Origin: Methanoculleus sp. MH98A
GTDB lineage: Archaea; Halobacteriota; Methanomicrobia; Methanomicrobiales; Methanoculleaceae
Reading direction: 5' to 3'
DNA: 33,408 nucleotides
Assembly: GCF_000691865.1 (NCBI RefSeq)
Contig: NZ_JMIO01000028.1
Coordinates: 1 to 33,408, forward strand
Shown: in pieces, positions 7,580 through 14,214 of the stretch
Layout: each line of letters opens with the position of its first letter
Position numbering within the stretch: the first letter of the stretch is position 1
Notes under the pieces: generated by a model
Database searches by the model: none
The model's input: the letters and a program-made list of their open reading frames with translations, nothing else
Told to the model about the DNA's origin: nothing
Translations under genes and position numbers: made by a program

Positions 7580-7866
7580 TGGAGCAGGTCCGGGACCTCG
7601 CCCGCGAGATCCGGTCGCGCCGGCGCGTGAGTGCCGTCATCCTCTACGGCTCGTTTGCCCGCGGGGACTTCCACGAGGGGAGCGACGTCGACCTGATCGT
7701 CGTCGGAGACTTCCCCGAACGGCACCATAAGCGGGCTGCAGCCATCCTCGATCTCACGGATCTCCCGGTCGAACCGCTCTGTTACACCGACGAGGAGTTC
7801 GCCGGCCTGACCCGGGACGCCAACCCGTTCATCCTCCGGGCGCTGGCCGAGGGGATCCGGCTATAG
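7579..7866 (+). CDS. Minimal nucleotidyltransferase (MNT antitoxin)
   Basis: A 95-residue enzyme of the DNA polymerase beta-like nucleotidyltransferase family. GSFARGDFHEGSDVDLIVV contains the GS-x-n-SDxDL metal and nucleotide site. The start at ATG 7579 overlaps the HEPN stop; the frame is open further upstream (7522), but that would bury the start inside the HEPN gene. In characterised pairs such enzymes silence the HEPN toxin by adding AMP to it. The gene ends 7 bases before the convergent fusion reductase gene, leaving no room for a separate terminator. Confidence 0.88.
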   Translation: MEQVRDLAREIRSRRRVSAVILYGSFARGDFHEGSDVDLIVVGDFPERHHKRAAAILDLTDLPVEPLCYTDEEFAGLTRDANPFILRALAEGIRL

Positions 7867-7873
7867 GCCGGTC

Positions 7874-9049
7874 TCACGCGGCGACAACCCGCTCTTTCGC
7901 CTCCTCGCTCAGGAGGAAGTCGTGCGCCTCGATCGCCGCCTTCGCCCCCTCGCCGGCGGCGACGATGATCTGCTTGGCCCGAACACAGGTCGCATCCCCG
8001 GCCGCAAAGATTCCGGGAACGCTCGTGTGGCAGTTCTCGTCGATGAGGACCTCGCCCTGCTCGTTCAGCGCCACCAGGTCTCCGAGGAACCCCGTATTCG
8101 GCACGAGCCCGATCGCGAGGAAGAGACCGGAGACATCGAGGGCCGTCTCCTCCCCCGTGTTCCGGTCCCGGATCGTGATCCCGGTCAGGGAATCTTCGCC
8201 GTGGAGGGCCGTCACCACGTGGCGGAGGTAGATCCGCACGCCGAGGTCCTTTGCCCGGGCGATGTAGACCTCGTCGCACCGGAAATCGCTGCGGACGATC
8301 ATCGCCACGGAACTCGCGATCTTCGTCATCTCGATCGCGGTCTGGATGGCCGCGTTCCCGCCGCCGACAACGGCTACGGGCCTGTCACGGAAGAGCGGGG
8401 CGTCGCAGGTCGCGCAGATCGAGACGCCCCTCCCCATCAGCCGGTCCTCGCCCGGGAGCCCCAGGGTCCGGGGCTCTTTCCCGGGAGCAAGGATGACCGC
8501 CCGGCAACGGAACGTGTGCTCCGAGGAGGTCCGGACAACGAAGGCGTCATCCTCTCTGTGGATGCCCGCGACGCTATCGAGCTCGAGGTGGACGTGGAAC
8601 CCCCGGATCTGCTCCTCGAACTTATGGATAAGGTCCTCCCCCCTGATCATCGTGAACCCCATGTAGTTCTCGATCGTCCAGCTCCAGGCCGCCTGGCCGC
8701 CGACATTCTCGGTTATTATAGCGGTCTTCATCAGTTTCCGGGCACAATAAACCCCGGCCGTCAGCCCTGCCGGGCCGGCGCCCACGATGACCACATCGTA
8801 GGCCCCTCCCGCTTCCGGCGTCCCGAAGATCTCACGGAGTCGCTTCGCGTCGAACCCGACGACCATCTTGTCGCCGGATACCGTGACCGGCACCCCCCGC
8901 TGCCCCGAGATCCGGATCATCTCCCGCGCCGCCTCGCGGTCTTTCCCGACGTCTACGATCTCGTATTCGACACCCTGCTTCCTGAGGAACGCCTGGACCA
9001 TCCGGCAGTAGGGGCAGTTCTCCGTCGTGTAGACCTTCACGCCTGCCAT
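7874..9049 (-). CDS. Glutaredoxin-thioredoxin reductase fusion
   Basis: A 391-residue flavoenzyme with a glutaredoxin-like domain (residues 1-78, active site CPYC at 12-15) fused to a complete thioredoxin reductase. The reductase has the FAD site GAGPAG (90-95), redox pair CATC (212-215), pyridine-nucleotide site GGGNAA (229-234) and the C-terminal FAD motif ending GDATC. It should pass electrons from NAD(P)H through FAD and CATC to the fused CPYC domain, and on to proteins such as peroxiredoxin. GTTAAATAGG at about 9072-9081 is a TATA candidate 28 bases before the ATG, suggesting a leaderless mRNA. The cofactor (NADH, NADPH or F420) is not decided by the motif. Confidence 0.93.
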   Translation of the reverse strand: MAGVKVYTTENCPYCRMVQAFLRKQGVEYEIVDVGKDREAAREMIRISGQRGVPVTVSGDKMVVGFDAKRLREIFGTPEAGGAYDVVIVGAGPAGLTAGVYCARKLMKTAIITENVGGQAAWSWTIENYMGFTMIRGEDLIHKFEEQIRGFHVHLELDSVAGIHREDDAFVVRTSSEHTFRCRAVILAPGKEPRTLGLPGEDRLMGRGVSICATCDAPLFRDRPVAVVGGGNAAIQTAIEMTKIASSVAMIVRSDFRCDEVYIARAKDLGVRIYLRHVVTALHGEDSLTGITIRDRNTGEETALDVSGLFLAIGLVPNTGFLGDLVALNEQGEVLIDENCHTSVPGIFAAGDATCVRAKQIIVAAGEGAKAAIEAHDFLLSEEAKERVVAA

Positions 9050-9160
9050 GGAATGGGATATCTCGGGCCCCTATTTAACTTGTGGGGGAGAAGGAGGGAC
9101 AACATCCCGGGGCGAGGTGGTTCGCGGGTACGGGCGGCACCGGGCCGAAAAGAAGATAGG

Positions 9161-9661
9161 TTATTGGATCTCGCGGAACATCCGTGCCGGAACACCGCAT
9201 ATCGGGCACTTGTCCGGCGCCTCGCCGATCTCGACGTTGCCGCAGACCGGGCAGAGGAAAACCTTCTCCGCGTCGAGGTCTTTTCCTTCCCGGACAGCCT
9301 CGAGCGCCTGGAGATAGAGGTTCGCGTGCACCTCTTCCGCCTTCATCGCATGGGTGAAGACGATAGAGGCCTCGTTTTTGCGCTCCTCCTTCGCTTCGGC
9401 GATGAAGGCGGGGTACATCTCCATGGACTCGTAGTTCTCGCCCTCCATCGCGCCCTTCAGGTTCTCCTCGGTGCTTCCGACGGCGTTCAGGATGAAGAGG
9501 AGGCGTTTTGCGTGGACGGCTTCCGCCTCGCTTGCCGCACGGAAGAGCTTCGCCACGGCGGGATAGCCCTCGGCGGCTGCCTTCTCAGCAAAGACCGAGT
9601 ATTTTCTGTTCGCCTGGGACTCCCCGGCGTACGCATTCTGAGCGTTTTCATCTGTCGGCAT
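9161..9661 (-). CDS. rbr: Rubrerythrin
   Basis: A 166-residue non-haem di-iron protein with C-terminal rubredoxin domain, used by anaerobes to reduce hydrogen peroxide. The N-terminal four-helix bundle carries the iron-ligand pattern: Glu in YAGESQAN (Glu14), EAEAVH (to His50), a mid-protein Glu segment and KAEEVH (to His112). The rubredoxin-like end has CPVC (137-140) and CPIC (152-155), which bind one iron. TATTTTATAAG-like sequence near 9684-9694 (minus strand GATTTTATAAGAG) lies 28 bases before the ATG, typical for a near-leaderless archaeal promoter. Its likely electron donors are the neighbouring reductases. Confidence 0.95.
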   Translation of the reverse strand: MPTDENAQNAYAGESQANRKYSVFAEKAAAEGYPAVAKLFRAASEAEAVHAKRLLFILNAVGSTEENLKGAMEGENYESMEMYPAFIAEAKEERKNEASIVFTHAMKAEEVHANLYLQALEAVREGKDLDAEKVFLCPVCGNVEIGEAPDKCPICGVPARMFREIQ

Positions 9662-9751
9662 AGATGGATCATTTTCAGGATGCTCTTATAAAATCTTTCA
9701 CCTTTATCTTCGGAAACCCTATCCCGCCTGAGAACCTACCCCCGGTGGATG

Positions 9752-10055
9752 ATGGTTGCGACGGCTCGTAGAGCCGGAGCTCGAGAAGACCGAAGGTCTT
9801 CGAATGCGACGGTTCGTAGAGCCGGAGCTCGAGAAGACCGAAGGTCTTCGAATGCGACAGTTCGTAGAACCGGAGCAGGAGCACCGCAGGTGCGACTTGC
9901 GATGTTCCAACGAACGACGGTCCGTAGGATGCGACGGCTCGTAGAGCCGGAGCTCGAGAAACCCAACGGGTTTCGGACGGGAGTTCGAGAAGACCGAAGG
10001 TCTTCGAGGAACGGAGCTCGAGAAGACCGGAGGTCTTCGAATGCGACGGGCGAAG
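9752..10055. repeat. Tandem array of two-hairpin repeats
   Basis: This array fills the gap 9662-10065 between rubrerythrin and the CDF gene. The complete unit is 48 bases. It starts ATGCGACGG, then a first hairpin (GGCTC-gta-GAGCC or variant), then GGAGCTCGA, then a second hairpin (GAAGACC-gaa-GGTCTTC or variant) and a final GA. About four full and three partial units are visible. Stems differ between units yet stay paired: GCACC-gca-GGTGC at about 9880, GAAACCC-aac-GGGTTTC at about 9957, GAAGACC-gga-GGTCTTC at about 10022. Since 48 is a multiple of 3, most reading frames are open through it; I do not regard these as genes. Confidence 0.85.
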
Positions 10056-10065
10056 GAGGTGAAGC

Positions 10066-10983
10066 ATGAGTGCCGAAGGTGCGAACGGAACGCGAGATGA
10101 CAGGAGGTCCCCGGGCGTAACCAGCCAGAAGGTGCGACGGATCTTTATCGTCGTCCTCGCCCTGAATATCTCCGTCGCCCTCGCCAAAGCGGTCTTCGGT
10201 CTCCTCGCCGGGTCGGTGAGCATGGTAGCGGACGCCGTCCACTCGGGGTTCGACTCCTTCTCGAACGTCGTCGGGATCGTCGCCCTTTACTTCGCCGCAA
10301 AACCTCCCGACCCGGAGCACCCCTACGGCCACGGCAAGATCGAGACGCTCGGCACCCTGGTCATCGGGGCGATGCTCCTCCTGACCGCCGCCGGGATCCT
10401 CTACGAAGGCTACCGGCGACTCGTCGAAGCCGCCGCCCCCGAGATCACCGCGGTCACCGTCGGCGTCATGGTCGGGACACTCGTCGTCAACCTCGCCGTC
10501 TCCACCTACGAACGACGGAAAGGCGAGGAGTACCGGAGCCAGATCCTGGTCGCCGACTCCCGGCACACGAAAAGCGACGTCTTCGTCTCCCTGGCTGTCC
10601 TCGCCGGTTTCCTCGCCGTCAGGCTCGGGTTCCCGGAGGCCGACCCGGTCATCGCGTTCGCCATCGGTCTCCTCATAGCGAGGATGGGGATCAGGGTCCT
10701 TTACGACGCCGCCCGGGTTCTCACCGACACGATGGACCTCCCCTGCGACATGGAACTCATCCGGGCGGTGGTGACGGACGTCCCGGGGGTGACCGGGTAC
10801 CACGACTTCCGGTGCCGGGGAAAACCGGACGAGATCCTTGCCGACATCCACATCACCGTCGACCCCGTCCTCCCGGTCTCCCGGGCCCACGAGATCTCCA
10901 AGGTGGTCGAGCGCCGGCTCAAAGAGACGGTACCGGGGCTCGCCGAGGTCGTCGTCCATATCGAGCCCGACGACTCTCACTGA
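10066..10983 (+). CDS. Cation diffusion facilitator (CDF) metal exporter
   Basis: A 305-residue membrane protein of the CDF family, exporting divalent metals such as Zn, Fe, Mn or Co in exchange for protons. Six hydrophobic spans fill residues 25-210. The transport-site motifs are ADAVHSGFDS (TM2) and DSRHTKSDVFVS (TM5), with the zinc-type H/D arrangement. PYGHGKIETL joins TM2 and TM3. The C-terminal cytoplasmic domain ends VVVHIEPDDSH. A strong Shine-Dalgarno (GGAGGTGA, 10055-10062) precedes the ATG. The first 20 codons are polar and arginine-rich and look partly built from the adjoining repeat array. The metal is not certain. Confidence 0.92.
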   Translation: MSAEGANGTRDDRRSPGVTSQKVRRIFIVVLALNISVALAKAVFGLLAGSVSMVADAVHSGFDSFSNVVGIVALYFAAKPPDPEHPYGHGKIETLGTLVIGAMLLLTAAGILYEGYRRLVEAAAPEITAVTVGVMVGTLVVNLAVSTYERRKGEEYRSQILVADSRHTKSDVFVSLAVLAGFLAVRLGFPEADPVIAFAIGLLIARMGIRVLYDAARVLTDTMDLPCDMELIRAVVTDVPGVTGYHDFRCRGKPDEILADIHITVDPVLPVSRAHEISKVVERRLKETVPGLAEVVVHIEPDDSH

Positions 10984-11064
10984 CATATCGAGGCAGCGCT
11001 CAGGGCGCGAGCGGGATCGCCGCATCGGGCGTGAGACCCCAATCCCCCTCATGCACCGGAACTC

Positions 11065-11673
11065 TCAAACAACGGCGGCCTGCTGTTCCAGGAGCCGTCC
11101 GAGTTCGTAGCCCTTCCGGTAGGCCGCCTCCATCACCTCCGGCCGCGTCCGGATGTCCCGGATCGTGTCCATGTCGTTTCGGAGCACCTCGTCCCAGTAG
11201 GGGCAGTCGATGATCTCGCCGAACGCCCGGGCGGTCATCTTCACGCCGAGAAAGACGTCCGGGATATTCATTCCCGCGATCGATATGAAGAGCATCTTAC
11301 GCTTTTTTCTCCGCTCGGGAGAGATGAACGACTTGCCCCGGCGGTACTTGGCCATGTAGAAGACCTGGAACCTGTCCATGAACGACTTGAGCCTCCCGGG
11401 GATGCCCATCGTCATCACCGGTGTGGCGATGATCAGGCCGTCCATCTCCCGGAACTTCCTGTAGTACTCTTCCATCCCGTCCTGGATCAGGCAGGTATCG
11501 CTTTCCATGCACTGGAAGAACTCCATACAGGGCAGAATGTCCATGTGCGCGACCTCGACCTTCTCGACCTCGCACCCGGCCTCCTCTGCACCCCTGATAG
11601 CCTCGTCGAGGAGACGGGCGGTGTTCCCATCGAGAATGGGGCTTCCGAGCAGCGCGACAACCTTCTTTTGCAT
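11065..11673 (-). CDS. Iron-sulfur flavoprotein-like NAD(P)H:FMN reductase, incomplete cluster motif
   Basis: A 202-residue flavodoxin-fold protein. VVALLGSPILDGNTARLL is the FMN phosphate loop and ATPVMTMGIPGRLKSFMDR the second FMN-binding segment. In the Isf family the cluster motif is C-x2-C-x2-C-x5-C. Here the sequence is CMEFFQCMESDTC, so the second Cys is replaced by Phe and only three remain. It may bind FMN only, or an altered cluster. A TATTAATAGG-type TATA lies about 27 bases before the ATG. It is divergent from the desulforedoxin/peroxiredoxin operon across a 135-base shared promoter region, which suggests a role in the same stress response. Confidence 0.85.
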   Translation of the reverse strand: MQKKVVALLGSPILDGNTARLLDEAIRGAEEAGCEVEKVEVAHMDILPCMEFFQCMESDTCLIQDGMEEYYRKFREMDGLIIATPVMTMGIPGRLKSFMDRFQVFYMAKYRRGKSFISPERRKKRKMLFISIAGMNIPDVFLGVKMTARAFGEIIDCPYWDEVLRNDMDTIRDIRTRPEVMEAAYRKGYELGRLLEQQAAVV

Positions 11674-11808
11674 GGTGCTGGGTAATACCTGACCCTATTA
11701 ATAAGATGCGCGCGCTCCGGATAACCGGGTACCTCTGCCAGACCGGTTCCCACGGTAAGGATAACTGCTAAATACCTTGAAAGGATATTACCGCTCTGGT
11801 GACAATCT

Positions 11809-12051
11809 ATGGCCGAACCAGAGACCAGAAAAACAGCAAAAGCCGGTGAGAAGCCGGGCCCGGGCCGGTTCATCTGCATCGACTGCGGGCGGGAAGTCCG
11901 GATCGACAGCAGCGACGAGGATCTCGTCAAATGCCCGACCTGCGCCTGCGAGATGTACAACTGCCTCCCGATGACGCACATCAGGCCGGACATCAAGACG
12001 CCCGAAGACGTCCTGAATCCTCCCGAGAGAAAGAAACCGGAGAACCGTTGA
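11809..12051 (+). CDS. Small zinc-ribbon protein
   Basis: An 80-residue hypothetical protein with [10 protein letters not shown] and [10 protein letters not shown], a C-x2-C-x15-C-x2-C metal site that suits zinc or iron. N- and C-termini are charged and probably disordered. TAAATACC around 11767-11774 is a TATA candidate and GGTGA precedes the ATG. It is the first gene of the stress operon, 10 bases before the desulforedoxin gene. It could be a rubredoxin-like electron carrier, but the spacing of its cysteines is closer to a structural zinc ribbon. I know no function for it. Confidence 0.75.
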   Translation: MAEPETRKTAKAGEKPGPGRFICIDCGREVRIDSSDEDLVKCPTCACEMYNCLPMTHIRPDIKTPEDVLNPPERKKPENR

Positions 12052-12061
12052 GGTGAGAAGA

Positions 12062-12187
12062 ATGGTGAACGTATCGGCAAAAGGGCAGGTCTACCACTGC
12101 GAGATCTGCGGAAACGTTGTCCAGGTGCTGGAAGCCGGCGGCGGCGAACTGGTCTGCTGCGGCGAGGCGATGGTGCTCGAGGAGTGA
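12062..12187 (+). CDS. Stand-alone desulforedoxin
   Basis: A 41-residue protein below usual gene-calling limits. [11 protein letters not shown] and LVCCGEAM give C-x2-C-x15-C-C (Cys13, 16, 32, 33), the iron site of desulforedoxin. From memory it matches the 36-residue Desulfovibrio gigas protein closely along its whole length. Desulforedoxin binds one Fe in a distorted FeS4 centre and carries one electron; the same domain forms the N-terminus of desulfoferrodoxin. Here no superoxide reductase domain follows. The gene sits between the zinc-ribbon and AhpD-like genes with 10- and 5-base gaps, so it is translated within the operon. Its partner is probably the peroxiredoxin or a flavoprotein; this is inferred. 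Confidence 0.93.
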   Translation: MVNVSAKGQVYHCEICGNVVQVLEAGGGELVCCGEAMVLEE

Positions 12188-12192
12188 TCGGG

Positions 12193-12612
12193 ATGGAAGA
12201 GAAACGCCTGGAAGAGAAGATCGGGAAAATTCCCGTGATCTTCAAGGAACTGAAACAGACCGACCCCGACCTCTACGCCAGCGTCATGGGGCTCGACCAG
12301 ATGATCTGGGCCGACGGCGCCCTCTCGAAGCAGACGAAGAAGGTCATCGCGATCGCGATTGCGGCCGCGCTCCGGGACGGGCACGCCGTCCGGGCGCAGA
12401 TGGCCGGTGCCGGGAGCATCGGCGTATCGAAGGAGGAGATCGAGGAAGGGCTCCGGGTCGCGTTCCTGCTCGCGGGGATGCCGGCCTACGTCCACGGCAA
12501 GACCGCCCTCGAGGAGTACCTGGCAACCGCCCGAGGAAGTGAATCATGGAACCCGAAGAACTGCTTCAGATGCCGGTTATCGGCGAGAAAGCGCCGGAAT
12601 TCGACGTGCTGA
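12193..12612 (+). CDS. Carboxymuconolactone decarboxylase/AhpD-like protein without the CxxC motif
   Basis: A helical protein of the CMD/AhpD family of up to 139 residues. LYASVMGLDQMIWADGALSKQTKKVIAIAIAA and GVSKEEIEEGLRVAFLLAG match the family core. At the active-site position, usually C-x2-C-x3-H, it reads RDGHAVRAQ, so both cysteines and the histidine are lost and AhpD-type disulfide reduction is not expected. The ATG at 12193 has GGAG at 12181-12184. The frame overlaps the peroxiredoxin gene by 67 bases. A stop in the next frame at 12540-12542 would give normal spacing, so the last 23 residues may come from a recent frameshift or a sequence error. Role unknown; co-location with Prx suggests peroxide defence. 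Confidence 0.8.
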   Translation: MEEKRLEEKIGKIPVIFKELKQTDPDLYASVMGLDQMIWADGALSKQTKKVIAIAIAAALRDGHAVRAQMAGAGSIGVSKEEIEEGLRVAFLLAGMPAYVHGKTALEEYLATARGSESWNPKNCFRCRLSARKRRNSTC

Positions 12613-13190
12613 CAACCCACGGACGCCTGAAACTCTCGGATCTCAAGGGGAAGTGGGTCATCCTCTTCTCCCACCCGGCCGACTTCACGCCGGTCTGCAC
12701 CACGGAGTTCATGGCCTTCGCCGCGATCGCCGACGAACTCAAGGAACTGGACGTCCAGCTCGTGGGCCTCTCCATCGACAGCGTCCACTCGCACCTTGCG
12801 TGGGTCAGGAACATCAAGGAGAAGATGGGCGTCGAGATCCCGTTCCCCATCATCGCCGACCTCGACATGAAGGTCGCCAAACGCTACGGGATGCTCCACC
12901 CCGGCCAGAGCACCACCTCCACGATCAGGACGGTCTTCTTCATCGACGACAAGGGTGTCATGCGGGCCATGCTCTACTACCCGATGTCCAACGGCCGCTC
13001 CATGCCCGAGATCCTCCGGCTCACGAAGGCCCTCCAGACATCCGACAAGCACGGCGTCGCGACACCGGCGAACTGGGAGCCGGGCGAAAAGGTGATCGTC
13101 CCGGCGCCAAAGACCCCCGAAGAGATCGAGAAGCGGATGCAGGAAGGCTACGAGTGCAAAGACTGGTACCTCTGCTTCAAGGAACTCTGA
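12546..13190 (+). CDS. Peroxiredoxin (Prx6/archaeal thioredoxin peroxidase type)
   Basis: A 214-residue thiol peroxidase that reduces hydrogen peroxide and alkyl peroxides. The peroxidatic site PADFTPVC (Cys51, with Thr48) is canonical. The C-terminal extension has two more cysteines (Cys204 and Cys210 in YECKDWYLC), as in archaeal 2-Cys-like enzymes of the Prx6 group, where they resolve the sulfenate. GAGG precedes the ATG. It is the last gene of the operon and is followed by a T-run terminator. Reduction may come from the fusion thioredoxin reductase at 7874-9049 or from desulforedoxin; the sequence does not decide. Confidence 0.96.
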   Translation: MEPEELLQMPVIGEKAPEFDVLTTHGRLKLSDLKGKWVILFSHPADFTPVCTTEFMAFAAIADELKELDVQLVGLSIDSVHSHLAWVRNIKEKMGVEIPFPIIADLDMKVAKRYGMLHPGQSTTSTIRTVFFIDDKGVMRAMLYYPMSNGRSMPEILRLTKALQTSDKHGVATPANWEPGEKVIVPAPKTPEEIEKRMQEGYECKDWYLCFKEL

Positions 13191-13192
13191 AA

Positions 13193-13204
13193 ACCCCCTT
13201 TTTT
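13193..13204 (+). terminator. C/T-rich terminator of the peroxiredoxin operon
   Basis: Directly after the stop come CCCCC and then six T (13199-13204). T tracts end transcription in archaea. No stable hairpin is needed or seen. Confidence 0.6.
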
Positions 13205-13295
13205 CCTGACCGGCCAACAATCACAGCAGATCCGCCGGTGCGGCGAGACACAAGAGAGCCGGGAGCCGCCGCCGTCGGAGAGGCCCGGGATCGAC

Positions 13296-13336
13296 TTCGG
13301 TGCATTAATGATGCCGAAACCCCGATATTACCGGTA
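13296..13336 (+). promoter_or_regulatory. Palindromes in the promoter region of the stress protein gene
   Basis: TTCGG (13296-13300) and CCGAA (13314-13318) frame an AT-rich TGCATTAATG, a candidate TATA area. TACCGGTA (13329-13336) is an 8-base palindrome between it and the ATG at 13384. Either could bind a regulator of the USP-BCCT operon. Confidence 0.35.
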
Positions 13337-13383
13337 TTCAGGATTTGCCGGGCGGCACCCGGCGTTCTTGAGGTGTCCAGGGG

Positions 13384-14214
13384 ATGTTTGAGAAGACGCT
13401 GATTCCGGTCGCCTACGGAGAGAGGCCCGAAGAGGTGAGGAAGGCCGGAACTATCCTCAAAACCCTCGGGGCGAACTCGGTCTGCCTCTACCACGTGAAC
13501 GAACCCGGTTCGTTCTTCCGGGGAGCCGATCTCTCGTGGCTCACGCTTCTATCGGAGGCGCTCGAAGAGACGGGGCTCGTCGTGGAGGTAAAGACCGGGG
13601 AAGGCCACATCGCCTCGGCAATCGCGGAGACGGCGCTCCTCGAGGGTGTCGACGGCATCTACATGAAGGCGAAGCGGCGGTGGCACATCGAGACGATGCT
13701 TCTCGGGAGCGTCTCGCGGGATCTCCTCCGGCTTGCCGACGTTCCCGTATTCGTCCACAAAGTCCGGCCCCGCCTGCCCGACGACGGGGCGGACCCCGCC
13801 CAGAGTGACCTCAACGTCCTCTACGCGACCGACCTCGACGAGGCGTCCGCCCGCACGCTCCCCTACGTGATGGAGTTCGCGGGAGCCTGGTGCCACGTCC
13901 TCCACGTCAGGGGGAGGATGGCCGATCCGCTGGCGGAGCGGGTTCGGCGGGAGGCCGTCGAGAGAGAGCTCGGCACGGTGGCGGAAGAACTCCGCCCGTA
14001 CTTCGGGCGTGTCACCGTCGAGCAGCAGATCGGAGACCCCGCCGCGCAGGTGCTGTATGTCTCCGACCAGATTGAGGCCGACGTCGTCGTCCTCGGGAGG
14101 AAGAGCGCGGCGTTTCTCTCCGCCCCGATGGGGTACACGGCGGAGCGGATCGTGACCGGGTCGAGGGCTTCGATATTCCTCGTGCCGCAACCGGGGAGAC
14201 GCAATGCTTCGTGA
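13384..14214 (+). CDS. Universal stress protein, two UspA domains
   Basis: A 276-residue protein with two UspA-like halves. Half one (1-135) opens FEKTLIPVAYGE and ends VPVFVHKVRP. Half two (145-276) opens NVLYATDLDEASARTLPYVMEFA and closes DVVVLGRKSAAFLSAPMGYTAERIVTGSRASIFLVP. The last stretch matches the ATP-binding G-x2-G-x9-G(S/T) loop only loosely, so nucleotide binding is uncertain. The stop lies 11 bases inside the BCCT transporter gene, so the two are translationally coupled. UspA domains fused or coupled to transporters usually modulate them; here it probably adjusts osmolyte uptake to stress or energy state. That role is inferred from context. Confidence 0.88.
   Translation: MFEKTLIPVAYGERPEEVRKAGTILKTLGANSVCLYHVNEPGSFFRGADLSWLTLLSEALEETGLVVEVKTGEGHIASAIAETALLEGVDGIYMKAKRRWHIETMLLGSVSRDLLRLADVPVFVHKVRPRLPDDGADPAQSDLNVLYATDLDEASARTLPYVMEFAGAWCHVLHVRGRMADPLAERVRREAVERELGTVAEELRPYFGRVTVEQQIGDPAAQVLYVSDQIEADVVVLGRKSAAFLSAPMGYTAERIVTGSRASIFLVPQPGRRNAS

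Noticed and set aside
9752-10055. CRISPR array
   Set aside because: Units are contiguous with no unique spacers, and no cas genes are present.
9736-11052. Long open frames on both strands through the hairpin array, giving repeats such as MRRFVEPELEKTEGLR or SKTFGLLELRLYEPSH
   Set aside because: The unit is 48 bases, a multiple of three, and stops are rare in its sequence, so five of six frames stay open. The frames run antisense through the CDF gene or lack a ribosome site, and the stem changes follow RNA or DNA pairing rather than amino-acid conservation.
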